From contig JAOABH010000003.1 in assembly GCA_026418455.1 (NCBI GenBank), forward strand, positions 124,001 to 188,000: 64,000 nucleotides of DNA. Reading direction: 5' to 3'. The position numbers and the translations under genes are program-made. This document shows, piece after piece, positions 26,141 through 34,764 of the stretch (its first letter is position 1; every line of letters starts with the position of its first letter). This stretch comes from Hydrogenothermaceae bacterium (GTDB lineage Bacteria; Aquificota; Aquificia; Aquificales; Hydrogenothermaceae). The notes beneath the pieces were generated by a model. That model made no database searches and had not been told where the DNA came from. It was given only the letters and a program-made list of their open reading frames with translations.

Positions 26141-27088
26141 ATGGATAGTAGTAGTAGTCCTTTACTGAGAATTAGGAAATTAACTAAAAAGTATCCAATA
26201 AAGAAGAGTTTCTTCAAAAAAGAGTTTTTTTATGCAGTTTCTGACGTTTCCTTTGACATTTATAGAGGAGAAATTGTTGGATTAGTTGGAGAATCTGGAA
26301 GTGGAAAATCTACCATAGGTAGACTTATCTTAGGACTTATAAAGCCAGATTCAGGGCAGATTGTATTTGAAAATCAAGATATATCTGAAAAGTTTCCAAA
26401 AAACCTGAGAAAAGAGATATCAATAGTTTTTCAAGATCCAAGAACTTCACTTAACCCAAGATTTAAGATCTTCGACATATTGGCGGAACCTTTGATAGTA
26501 AATGGTTATAGTAAGGATGTTATAAGAGAGAAAGTTCTGGAAACATTGAAGTTGGTTGAACTTGATGAAAGTTTTATAGATAGATATCCCCATGAGTTAT
26601 CAGGAGGTCAGAGACAGAGAGTAGCAATAGGAAGGTCAATAGTCTTAAATCCAAAACTGATAATTGCAGATGAGCCTACTTCTGCGTTAGATGTCTCTAT
26701 TCAGTTACAGATTGTAAATCTTATCAAGAATTTAAATAGAGAAAAAGGTGTAACATTCATATTTATATCCCACGATATAAACGTGGTTGCAAATCTTTCC
26801 AATAGGATTATAGTTTTGTATAAAGGCAAAGTTATGGAATACGGAGAGACAGACTGTGTTATAAATAATCCACAGCATCCATACACAAAAATATTACTTG
26901 ACAGTCTTCCTCCAGAAAGTCCAAGACACAGAAAAATTTTTCCTGATATTCCCGAAGAAGATTTTAATAATTCTAACTTTGAAGGTTGTGAATTTTATTT
27001 CAGATGTCCTGTAAAAACTGATGTATGTAAAACAAAACCACAGATGAAAAAAACTCAATCTGGAGAGGTTTACTGCCACCTTGTTTGA
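26141..27088 (+). CDS. ABC transporter ATPase, oligopeptide/dipeptide (OppF/DppF) type
   Basis: The 315-residue protein is an ABC ATPase with Walker A GESGSGKST, Q-loop FQDPRTSLNPR, signature LSGGQRQR, Walker B LIIADEPTSALD and the C-terminal oligopeptide-transporter extension with four cysteines (CEFYFRCP, VCKTKP, VYCHL), which may bind an Fe-S cluster or metal. It normally energises peptide or nickel import together with DppBC, DppD and a binding protein, none of which is in this window. The ATG has no good ribosome-binding site (nearest AAGGAG is 20 nt upstream), but an in-frame TAA just upstream excludes an earlier start. Confidence 0.87.
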   Translation: MDSSSSPLLRIRKLTKKYPIKKSFFKKEFFYAVSDVSFDIYRGEIVGLVGESGSGKSTIGRLILGLIKPDSGQIVFENQDISEKFPKNLRKEISIVFQDPRTSLNPRFKIFDILAEPLIVNGYSKDVIREKVLETLKLVELDESFIDRYPHELSGGQRQRVAIGRSIVLNPKLIIADEPTSALDVSIQLQIVNLIKNLNREKGVTFIFISHDINVVANLSNRIIVLYKGKVMEYGETDCVINNPQHPYTKILLDSLPPESPRHRKIFPDIPEEDFNNSNFEGCEFYFRCPVKTDVCKTKPQMKKTQSGEVYCHLV

Positions 27089-28346
27089 ACAGCTCATTTT
27101 TGATTTTATTATAACTTTTGTAATTGTGCTTATAGCTGCATTTTTTGCAGGAGTGGAGGCATCATTTTTCTCAATAGATAAGATAAAGATAAGAAAAAGC
27201 CCTAACTTTGATGAAAAAAAATCAAAATTAGTTCAATTTTTCTTATCACATCCTAAGGAACTTGTGATAACATTCCTTATAGGAAACGAGCTTGCAAATA
27301 TCACAGCTACATCTTTTATCACAACGGCAGTTATAAATTACTTAGGTAAAGAGTATATAGTTTTAGCCGTCGTAATAAGCTCACTTTTACTTTTAAGTTT
27401 TGGAGATATCACACCGAAGATTATCGGTTCATACTATCCTGAAAAGTATGCTTCCTTAGTGGTTAAACCATTCTATCTTTTCTATGTAGCTGTAACACCT
27501 TTTAGATTTGTTTTTTTAATGGCTACTGAGTATTTCCTTAGGAAGTTTGGTATAGAGATAGTTTCTGAAAAACATGTAATAACAAAAGATGACCTTCAAT
27601 CTCTTATACATAATGCTGTTGACCAAGGACAGTTAAATGAAGAAGAAAGAAAATTGATAGATAATACTTTTCTACTGAAAGAAACTACAGTTGTAGAAAT
27701 AATGGTCCCAAGGAGAGATATTTTTGCTGTAGAGAAAGAGATTACGATAGGTGAGTTGATAGACCTTTTAAAGGAGAAAGATTACAGTAGGGTTCCGGTT
27801 TATGAAGAAAATTTAGATAACATTATAGGTATTGTTTATCTTAAAGATATTCTGTTTTTAAAACTTGAAGGTAAAGATGAGAAGATAGGAAAGTTTGTTA
27901 AGCCTGTTGTGTTTTTTCCAGAATTTACAACCCTATTAGATGCCATAAAAAAGTTTAACGAAGAGAATAAGCATTTTGCGATAGTAGTAGATGAACATGG
28001 AACAACAGTAGGGCTGATAACTTACAATGATATTATTGAGTATATTGTGGGAGAAATTCCAGAAGAGTATGAGGTAGAAGAACCAGATTTCCGTAAAATA
28101 GGAGAGGATAACTGGATAGTTTCCGGAAAACTTGATGTAGAGTTTTTAAGTGAGATAGGTATCAGACTTCCGGAAGATTATGAATATGATACGGTTGCAG
28201 GTTTTATACTTGATGTCTTAAAGAGATTTCCAAGAGAAGGGGAAGAGTTTGAGTATGAAGGTTATATATTTAAAGTATTACTTATGGATAAAAACAGGAT
28301 AGTAAAGGTTCAGATAACAAAGATTTCTCAAGAGGAAGAAAGTTGA
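27081..28346 (+). CDS. CorC/HlyC-type membrane CBS protein, copy 1
   Basis: The 421-residue protein has a DUF21 membrane domain (several hydrophobic segments, about 1-170; GVEASFFSIDKIK), a pair of CBS domains (about 195-325; VPRRDIFAVEKE, DEHGTTVGLITYND) and a C-terminal CorC_HlyC domain. Such proteins are linked to Mg2+/Co2+ efflux or membrane divalent-cation balance. It begins at TTG 27081, overlapping the stop of the ABC gene by 8 bp; GAGAGG is 12 nt upstream. It is followed by a paralogue. Confidence 0.85.
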   Translation: MFEQLIFDFIITFVIVLIAAFFAGVEASFFSIDKIKIRKSPNFDEKKSKLVQFFLSHPKELVITFLIGNELANITATSFITTAVINYLGKEYIVLAVVISSLLLLSFGDITPKIIGSYYPEKYASLVVKPFYLFYVAVTPFRFVFLMATEYFLRKFGIEIVSEKHVITKDDLQSLIHNAVDQGQLNEEERKLIDNTFLLKETTVVEIMVPRRDIFAVEKEITIGELIDLLKEKDYSRVPVYEENLDNIIGIVYLKDILFLKLEGKDEKIGKFVKPVVFFPEFTTLLDAIKKFNEENKHFAIVVDEHGTTVGLITYNDIIEYIVGEIPEEYEVEEPDFRKIGEDNWIVSGKLDVEFLSEIGIRLPEDYEYDTVAGFILDVLKRFPREGEEFEYEGYIFKVLLMDKNRIVKVQITKISQEEES

Positions 28347-29584
28347 TAAGTTATATAGTAACTATACTGTTTTTTATATTTATGGAAGGACTTTTTTCCG
28401 GTTCTGAGATAGCCTTATTTTCCGTAAACAGATCAAAACTAAAATATATTGCAAAAAAAGGTGATAAAAGGGCATTAAAAACATACACATTACTTCAAAA
28501 ACATTACTCTGAATATATATCTGTAGGATTAATAGGCACTATTTTAAGTATAGTTATAGCTACTGCTACCTATGTAACCCTTTTACATGAACTATCCTAC
28601 TTTATTCCTATTATGAAAGGAAAAGAGGAGATTTTTGCAGAAAGCTTGGTTATTTTAACACTTCTCTTTGGAGAGATAATACCAAAAAGTATATTTCAAC
28701 ATTACGCTGATAAAGTTATCATCTATGTAGTCCCATTTTTGGAATTTTTTAGGAAAGTTTTTTACCCAATTTTAATTTTTTCAAACATTGTAAATAAGAT
28801 AGTATTTTTCCTATTTAGAATAAAACCAACATCTGAGAATTTATACACAAGAGAGGAAATACTTCACCTTTTAGCTTCAGAGAATATAGAAGATTTAGAT
28901 GAGCTGGAAAAGAGAATTATTTCAAATATTCTGATATTTAATGAAAGGAGAATATCAGAGATAGTCTTACCTTTATCAGAGGTTATTGCTGTTTCTGATG
29001 ATAAAAAAGTGTGTGATATCATTCCGGTTTTCAAAGAAACAGGATTTTCAAGGCTTCCTGTTTATAGAAAGAGAGTTGACCAGATAGTTGGATTTGTTAG
29101 AGCTTACGATCTGATAAATGCGGAGATAGATGAACCTATAACTATGTATATGAAAGGAATTAGATATATTCCTGAGTTTACAAGTTTACCTAATGTATTA
29201 AAAGGATTTAAAACATACAAAGACCATATTGCTGTTGTTGTTGATGAGAGAGGATCTACAATGGGAATAATAACACTTAGAGATGTGTTAGAAGAGATAG
29301 TAGGTCAGATTAGAGATGATTTTACAAAAAAAGAGAGACAGATGATAAAGATTCAAACCTTAGATAAGTTTATAGTTGATGGAAGAATGGAAATAAAAGA
29401 GATAGAATCTATACTTGATATAAAACTTCCAGAAGGTCCATTTGAAACTGTAAATGGAATGATAGTTTATATACTTGGTAGAATGCCAAGAAGAGGAGAA
29501 ACTGTAACAGTTGATGGTTATGACTTCCAAGTTCTTAAAGTAGAGAAAAGAAGAATTATGGAAGTTATGATAAGTAAGAGATAA
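28343..29584 (+). CDS. CorC/HlyC-type membrane CBS protein, copy 2
   Basis: The 413-residue protein shares the architecture of its upstream neighbour: DUF21 membrane part (GLFSGSEIALFSVNRSKLK), CBS pair (about 195-320; VDERGSTMGIITLRD) and CorC_HlyC C-terminal domain. It is divergent enough to be an old duplication, and the pair may form a heterodimer. The start is TTG at 28343, overlapping the previous stop (TTGA). Function is as for copy 1, a probable divalent-cation transport or resistance protein. Confidence 0.85.
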   Translation: MISYIVTILFFIFMEGLFSGSEIALFSVNRSKLKYIAKKGDKRALKTYTLLQKHYSEYISVGLIGTILSIVIATATYVTLLHELSYFIPIMKGKEEIFAESLVILTLLFGEIIPKSIFQHYADKVIIYVVPFLEFFRKVFYPILIFSNIVNKIVFFLFRIKPTSENLYTREEILHLLASENIEDLDELEKRIISNILIFNERRISEIVLPLSEVIAVSDDKKVCDIIPVFKETGFSRLPVYRKRVDQIVGFVRAYDLINAEIDEPITMYMKGIRYIPEFTSLPNVLKGFKTYKDHIAVVVDERGSTMGIITLRDVLEEIVGQIRDDFTKKERQMIKIQTLDKFIVDGRMEIKEIESILDIKLPEGPFETVNGMIVYILGRMPRRGETVTVDGYDFQVLKVEKRRIMEVMISKR

Positions 29585-29585
29585 G

Positions 29586-29658
29586 AGCGAGAGACGGGAC
29601 TCGAACCCGCGACCCCAACCTTGGCAAGGTTGTGCTCTACCAACTGAGCTACTCTCGC
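29586..29658 (-). tRNA. tRNA-Gly (GCC)
   Basis: The minus strand folds as a full cloverleaf: acceptor GCGAGAG/CTCTCGC, D-loop AGCTCAGTTGGTAGAGC, anticodon stem CAACC/GGTTG with loop TTGCCAA (anticodon GCC), T-arm GCGGGTTCGAGTCCCGT. Discriminator U fits Gly. CCA is not encoded. Confidence 0.95.
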
Positions 29659-29750
29659 ATATTCAGGATAAATATTATATAAAGGTAATCTGAAAAAATC
29701 AAGTGCTTTATGGTAAAATTATAGATAATCCAATATTTACGGAGGTTTTT

Positions 29751-30506
29751 ATGGCTGGACATAGTAGATGGCATAATATTAAAAATAAGAAAGCTAAAGC
29801 TGATGCTCAGAGAGGAAAGATATTTACAAAGATAATAAGAGAGATAACTGTTGCAGCAAGACTGGGTGGTGGTGATCCGGAAGCAAACCCAAGATTGAGA
29901 ATGGCTATAGAGAAAGCAAGAGAAGTTAATATGCCTTCTGAAAATATAGAGAGAGCTATAAAGAGAGGAACAGGAGAGTTAGAAGGTGTAAATTATGAGG
30001 AAATTCAGTATGAAGGATATGGTCCGGAAGGAGTTGCAATCATAGTTGAAGCTATGACAGATAACAGAAATAGAACAACAGCAGAAGTGAGACATATATT
30101 CTCAAAATACGGTGGTAATCTCGGGACATCTGGTTGTGTATCTTTCTTATTTGAAGATAAAGGTATTATAAATGTTGAAAAATCTGCTATATCGGAAGAA
30201 GAGATATTTGAAAAGGCAATAGAAGCTGGGGCAGAAGATGTGATAACAGAAGACCAAGATTACTATGAGATAAGAACATCTCCATCTGAGCTATACACAG
30301 TTAAAGAAAATCTTGAAAAGATGGGTGTACCAATATCAAAGGCTGAAATCACGAAAATTCCTACAACCACTGTCCAGATAACAAATGAAGAGACAGCTAC
30401 TAAACTTATGAAACTTCTTGATGCTCTTGAAGATAATGATGATGTTCAGAAGGTTTATGCAAACTTTGATATTCCGGAAAAAATACTTGAAAAAGTTGAG
30501 GGATAG
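29751..30506 (+). CDS. yebC: YebC/PmpR-family protein
   Basis: The 251-residue protein begins [20 protein letters not shown] (family signature), followed by [19 protein letters not shown] and three typical domains. YebC proteins act as transcription regulators (PmpR type) or, as shown recently for some members, help ribosomes through proline stretches. The ATG at 29751 follows GGAGG; an upstream in-frame start at 29703 would add non-family residues. It directly precedes ruvC, the common bacterial arrangement. Confidence 0.92.
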   Translation: MAGHSRWHNIKNKKAKADAQRGKIFTKIIREITVAARLGGGDPEANPRLRMAIEKAREVNMPSENIERAIKRGTGELEGVNYEEIQYEGYGPEGVAIIVEAMTDNRNRTTAEVRHIFSKYGGNLGTSGCVSFLFEDKGIINVEKSAISEEEIFEKAIEAGAEDVITEDQDYYEIRTSPSELYTVKENLEKMGVPISKAEITKIPTTTVQITNEETATKLMKLLDALEDNDDVQKVYANFDIPEKILEKVEG

Positions 30507-30965
30507 TTGAGACTTTTATCTTTTGATCCATCAAGTAGTAAAACCGGTTATGCAGTTGCTGACCTTGAAGATGATAGATTATCTATATTAGAAACTGGTA
30601 TTTTAGATTTAAAAAAGAAAAGAGAACCACTCCTTTATTTATATAAAGAGTTAAATAGACTTTTAGAGAAGTTTAAACCTGATAAAGTTTTATTAGAAAC
30701 ACCATTTTACAGTATCAATGCTCAGACACTTATAAAACTCGGAGAAGTGAGAGGTGTTGTACTACTTGCCTGTCAGACATTTAATATAGAAGTAGAAGAG
30801 TTTACACCGGCAGAAGTTAAGATATGTATAACCGGATATGGAAGAGCATCGAAAGAAGAAGTTCTTAATATGGTAAATAGTTTATATAAACTAAATTTAG
30901 ACAGCTACGATATAGCCGATGCTGTTGCTATACTACATACATACATTATGCAGGTTAAAGTATGA
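30507..30965 (+). CDS. ruvC: Holliday junction resolvase RuvC
   Basis: The 152-residue protein has the RuvC retroviral-integrase fold: LLSFDPSSSKTGYA with D7, LLETPFYS with the catalytic Glu, and YDIADAVAILH with the C-terminal acidic pair. It cleaves Holliday junctions during recombination. It starts at TTG immediately after the yebC stop, with GAGGGA just upstream, so the two are coupled. The family usually has GxxPG near the first Asp; here it is DPSSSKTGYA, a normal thermophile variant. Confidence 0.9.
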   Translation: MRLLSFDPSSSKTGYAVADLEDDRLSILETGILDLKKKREPLLYLYKELNRLLEKFKPDKVLLETPFYSINAQTLIKLGEVRGVVLLACQTFNIEVEEFTPAEVKICITGYGRASKEEVLNMVNSLYKLNLDSYDIADAVAILHTYIMQVKV

Positions 30966-31279
30966 AGCGAATATTTTTAATGTTAATGTTTTTATACGGA
31001 TATAGTTTCTCTCAAACCTGTGAAGGTATGTTTAATGTTTATGATAGCTGTTATGATATAAACAACTGTGATGATGGATACAATGCTATGGATTCTCTTA
31101 TAACGTCCGTAGGATTAAAAAGTAATAAAAAATTGGCTTCTATATGTAAAAGTTCCTGTGAGAATAAAAAAGCCGGGATAAAGAAGATGTCAAAAGATGA
31201 GTTTATGGCTGTTGTATGTCCAACAGAACTAAAAAAAGAGGAAAGTAAAAATGCAGCTCCTACTGGCAACAACAAATGA
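30962..31279 (+). CDS. Small secreted cysteine-rich protein of unknown function
   Basis: This 105-residue protein has a classical signal peptide ([18 protein letters not shown]) and then six cysteines (about residues 20, 30, 36, 62, 66 and 86) in a lysine/serine-rich mature part. I do not recognise a family. There is no lipobox. Its ATG overlaps the ruvC stop (ATGA), and its 3' end overlaps rdgB by 29 bp, so it is locked in the operon by overlaps on both sides. The cysteines suggest three disulfides or a metal site in the periplasm. Confidence 0.68.
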   Translation: MKRIFLMLMFLYGYSFSQTCEGMFNVYDSCYDINNCDDGYNAMDSLITSVGLKSNKKLASICKSSCENKKAGIKKMSKDEFMAVVCPTELKKEESKNAAPTGNNK

Positions 31280-31868
31280 TGGGAAGATAAGAGAGTTAAG
31301 AAAACTATTTGAAGGATTAGATATAGAGGTTTTATCTTTAAAAGATTTAGAAGATAAGATAGAAGTAGAAGAAGATAGACAGACTTTTCTGGAAAATGCC
31401 ATAAAGAAAGCAAAAGAGTATGCTCTATACTACAATATGCCAGTTATAGCTGAAGATAGTGGTCTTGTAATAGATGCTTTAAATGGTTATCCAGGTGTGT
31501 ATTCAGCAAGATTCTATAATATAGAGTTTGGTGGCAAGTTTGATATAGAGGGATTAAGTAAAGATGAAAAGAATATTCAGAAAGTTTTAAAGCTTATGGA
31601 AAATGAAAGAAATAGGTCTGCAAGATATGTTAGTGTGGTTGTATTTTACTCTCCAGAAGGATTTGGAATATTTTCTGAGGGAGTGTGTGAAGGAGAGATT
31701 ACAGATAAACCAATAGGTAATATGGGCTTTGGATACGATCCTATTTTTAAACCTTTAGGTTTTGATAGAACAATGGCTCAATTGACAGTAGAGGAAAAAA
31801 ATAAGATAAGTCATAGAGGCAAAGCTTTTTACAAATTAAAGGAAAAGCTTACTAAACTATTTTCATAA
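31251..31868 (+). CDS. rdgB: XTP/dITP pyrophosphatase
   Basis: The 205-residue protein is a Ham1/RdgB enzyme: [18 protein letters not shown] at the N-terminus, [22 protein letters not shown] and GFGYDPIF further on, all signature motifs. It hydrolyses deaminated purine triphosphates to keep them out of DNA and RNA. The start ATG overlaps the 3' end of the preceding small secreted protein gene; GAGGA is 10 nt upstream. Confidence 0.94.
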   Translation: MQLLLATTNDGKIRELRKLFEGLDIEVLSLKDLEDKIEVEEDRQTFLENAIKKAKEYALYYNMPVIAEDSGLVIDALNGYPGVYSARFYNIEFGGKFDIEGLSKDEKNIQKVLKLMENERNRSARYVSVVVFYSPEGFGIFSEGVCEGEITDKPIGNMGFGYDPIFKPLGFDRTMAQLTVEEKNKISHRGKAFYKLKEKLTKLFS

Positions 31869-31919
31869 GAACAGCAATGTAATGTTGCTAAATAATCTAA
31901 CTTTTTGGTCTCTTGTCTA

Positions 31920-32405
31920 TTACTTTATAATCTCCTTAATATTTTTCTCTACCTGATTTAAATCTCTTGCTGTTTTCATTATGTTAACTACTTTACCATC
32001 TTTGGATATAAAAACTATGTATGGAACATCTACTTTTTCTATACTGTAAGCTTTTATTGAATCTGTTCCAGCAAGCCATACAGGTAATTTTAAAGGTATC
32101 ATTTTTTTAGCTTCTTTGACCTCTTTGTCATCAGATTTACTTAGTAAAGGTGCTACAAAAACAACCTTATCTTTATATTTATCATATATGCTGTTTATCT
32201 GAGGTAAAACTTTGTATGTATCCACATCACCTATAGCCCAAAATACCACAACAACAGGTTTTCCTTTACCGGCTATATCGGATAACTTTAGTATCTTTCC
32301 GGATTCGTCTTTACCATAGAAATCTTTAAACTTCTCTCCAACTAAATCTGACGCAAAAACAATGGAAGATATAGAAAGAATTAAAGCAAATATAAAATTT
32401 ATCAT
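31920..32405 (-). CDS. Exported thioredoxin-fold protein lacking the CXXC
   Basis: The 161-residue protein has a signal peptide (MINFIFALILSISSIVFA) and a TlpA/peroxiredoxin-like fold: GEKFKDFYGKDESGKILKLSDI, VVVVFWAIGDVDT and VPYIVFISKDGKVV. In active TlpA proteins the FWA motif is followed by WCxxC; here it reads IGDVD, with no Cys, so it cannot do thiol-disulfide exchange by the usual mechanism. A structural or binding role is more likely. I start at the ATG at 32405 after GGAGT; the in-frame TTG at 32417 overlaps that site. Confidence 0.78.
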   Translation of the reverse strand: MINFIFALILSISSIVFASDLVGEKFKDFYGKDESGKILKLSDIAGKGKPVVVVFWAIGDVDTYKVLPQINSIYDKYKDKVVFVAPLLSKSDDKEVKEAKKMIPLKLPVWLAGTDSIKAYSIEKVDVPYIVFISKDGKVVNIMKTARDLNQVEKNIKEIIK

Positions 32406-32463
32406 CTTAAACTCCAATTTTTAAATTAGTTATCCTAAATATTAGGAAAATTTAGTTAAAGCA

Positions 32464-33363
32464 TCAATAAACTTTATCATAAAAACAGCCAAAGTTCATA
32501 ATTTCAATAATTTCTGATGCTTGTTTTAAAGAATATGCACCTTGAGATATAAGAGCTTTCACAAACTCCGCATTTAATCTATGACCACCTTTGAATGAGA
32601 AAATCTCCCCTATTATTGGGTAACCTAATAGGTATAAATCTCCTATTAAATCCAATGTTTTATGTCTTATAGGTTCATCTTCAAATCTTAAACCTTCTTC
32701 ATTTAAAACTTTATCTTTATCAAAAACTACTGCATTTTCTAAGGAACCACCTTTTGCAAGTCCCTTGCTTCTGAGGTATTCGACTTCTTCTAAGAAACAG
32801 TAAGTTCTGGCTGTATATATTCCTTTAAAAGAGTCTATATTCTCCGGAATATACTCAAATTTTTTATTTCCTATGATACTGTTATTGTAGTTTGCCTGAT
32901 AGATTACTTTAAACCTGTTTGAAGGGGTAGCTTTTATAAATTTATCTTCCTGAAATATCTCTATTGGTTCTTCTATTACTGCATATATTTTTTCTTGAGG
33001 AAGGGAAACAATACCTGCTTCTTTTATTTTTTCTACAAAAACTTTACTACTACCATCAAGTATAGGTAACTCTTCTCCTTGTGCTATTTCAATTGTTATG
33101 TTGTCTATTCCTGTAAAGTAGAGTGCTGCCATTAGATGTTCAACTGTTCTGATAGTTTTACCTTCTTTATAAAGTGTAGTTGAGTATTCAAAACTGTGGG
33201 CGTTATCTATGTGAGCAGGTATAACAACTCCATCTTTTATAAACTTGATTCCTTCATTTTCTTTTGCTGGTATCAGATATAAAGTTGTATTTTCTCCGGA
33301 GTGTAATCCAACTCCTTCTATCTTAATTGGATTCTTTATAGTCCTTTGAAATTGACATATCAT
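32464..33363 (-). CDS. lpxC: UDP-3-O-acyl-N-acetylglucosamine deacetylase
   Basis: The 299-residue protein is LpxC: GVGLHSGENTTL, TVEHLMAALY with the first zinc His, IRHKTLDLIGDLYLLG with the HKxxD zinc motif, and GGHRLNAEFV with the catalytic His. It performs the committed step of lipid A synthesis, so the cell has a lipopolysaccharide outer membrane. ATG start with GGAGAT upstream. Apparently monocistronic, divergent from argG. Confidence 0.94.
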   Translation of the reverse strand: MICQFQRTIKNPIKIEGVGLHSGENTTLYLIPAKENEGIKFIKDGVVIPAHIDNAHSFEYSTTLYKEGKTIRTVEHLMAALYFTGIDNITIEIAQGEELPILDGSSKVFVEKIKEAGIVSLPQEKIYAVIEEPIEIFQEDKFIKATPSNRFKVIYQANYNNSIIGNKKFEYIPENIDSFKGIYTARTYCFLEEVEYLRSKGLAKGGSLENAVVFDKDKVLNEEGLRFEDEPIRHKTLDLIGDLYLLGYPIIGEIFSFKGGHRLNAEFVKALISQGAYSLKQASEIIEIMNFGCFYDKVY

Positions 33364-33561
33364 CTTTAATCTCCTTCAAAAAGGGTTAAATTTTAGCAAG
33401 CAATATTTATGCCAAAGATATTTTAACCTAAAATCTAAAGATTTCAGAGGTTATCTGTTTTATTTTTGCAAATTTGACAAAACTATAATTTCTATGAAAC
33501 TCTACCATCAATTCAAGCTATAATATTTTTTTGAAAATTTTATAATTTTACCGGAGGTATT

Positions 33562-34761
33562 ATGAAGAAGAGAGTTGTTCTTGCATATTCTGGTGGACTT
33601 GACACATCTGTTATAGTTAGATGGCTGACAGATAGGGGGTTTGAAGTTATAACCTATACAGCAGATGTAGGTCAGGGAGAGGAGTTAGGTGAGATTGAAG
33701 AAAAAGCAAAAAAAGCCGGGGCTGTTAAAGCTATTATAGATGATATAAAAGAAGAGTTTGCAAGAGAATACTGTACTCCTTTAATGAGAGCAACGGCTTT
33801 ATATGAAGGTAAATACCCACTTTTATCATCTTTATCAAGACCACTAATTGCAAAAAAACTTGTTGAGGTAGCCCATAGAGAAGGAGCTCACTATGTAGCT
33901 CACGGTTCTACAGGAAAAGGAAATGACCAAGTTAGATTTGAGGCTTCAGTTTGGGCTTTGGATCCTGATATAGAAGTTTTGGCACCTGTTAGGGAGTGGG
34001 AGTTTAAATCAAGGGAAGAGGAGATTGATTATGCATTAAAACATGGTATTCCTGTAAAGGCTACTAAGGAAAAACCTTACTCTTACGATAGAAATCTCTG
34101 GGGTGTTGCAATAGAGGCAGGTCCGTTAGAAGATCCATGGACAGAGCCACCAGAAGATGCTTTTGAGATAACTGTATCTCCAGATAAAGCACCTGATACT
34201 GGGGAGTATATAGAGATAGAGTTTAAAGAGGGAACTCCAGTAAAACTTAATGGAAAAGAGTATAACCAGCTTTGGCAACTTATCTGGGATTTAAATGAGA
34301 TTGCTGGAAAACATGGAGTTGGCAGAATAGATATGGTAGAAAATAGATTAGTAGGTATAAAGACAAGGGAAGTTTATGAATCTCCTGCTGGGCTTATACT
34401 TATATCAGCCTATGATGAGATAGAGAGTATAGTTTTAGATAGATTTACATATCACTACAAAAAAGATCACATATCACACCCTTATGCAGAAATAGTTTAT
34501 GAGGGTCTTTGGTTTTCAAAACTGAGAGAATCTTTAGATGCATTTAATAACGAGATAGCAAAAGTGGTAAATGGAACTGTTAGAGTCAAACTATTTAAAG
34601 GTAAATTTAGTATAGTAGGAAGAAAATCTCCGAACTCTCTATACAGTGAAGACCTTGCAACATACTCACCAAAAGACTCTTTTGACCATAAAGCCGGAGG
34701 AGCCTTTACAAAAGTTTGGGCTCTACCTCTTAAAGTATTTGCAAGAGCAAACAAGAGGTAA
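33562..34761 (+). CDS. argG: Argininosuccinate synthase
   Basis: The 399-residue protein carries the pyrophosphatase P-loop LAYSGGLDTSV, HGSTGKGNDQVRFE and the conserved YSYDRNLWG region. It joins citrulline and aspartate in arginine biosynthesis. ATG start after GGAGG. valS begins 3 nt after its stop, so the two are co-transcribed. The 198-base gap upstream (33364-33561) contains TTGACA and several TATAAT-like boxes, but no single well-spaced promoter stands out. Confidence 0.95.
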   Translation: MKKRVVLAYSGGLDTSVIVRWLTDRGFEVITYTADVGQGEELGEIEEKAKKAGAVKAIIDDIKEEFAREYCTPLMRATALYEGKYPLLSSLSRPLIAKKLVEVAHREGAHYVAHGSTGKGNDQVRFEASVWALDPDIEVLAPVREWEFKSREEEIDYALKHGIPVKATKEKPYSYDRNLWGVAIEAGPLEDPWTEPPEDAFEITVSPDKAPDTGEYIEIEFKEGTPVKLNGKEYNQLWQLIWDLNEIAGKHGVGRIDMVENRLVGIKTREVYESPAGLILISAYDEIESIVLDRFTYHYKKDHISHPYAEIVYEGLWFSKLRESLDAFNNEIAKVVNGTVRVKLFKGKFSIVGRKSPNSLYSEDLATYSPKDSFDHKAGGAFTKVWALPLKVFARANKR

Positions 34762-34764
34762 GAG

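Noticed and set aside
31869-31919. AGCAA/TTGCT stem as terminator between rdgB and the TlpA-like gene
   Set aside because: Only 5 bp with a 7-nt loop and no adjacent T run; too weak to call.
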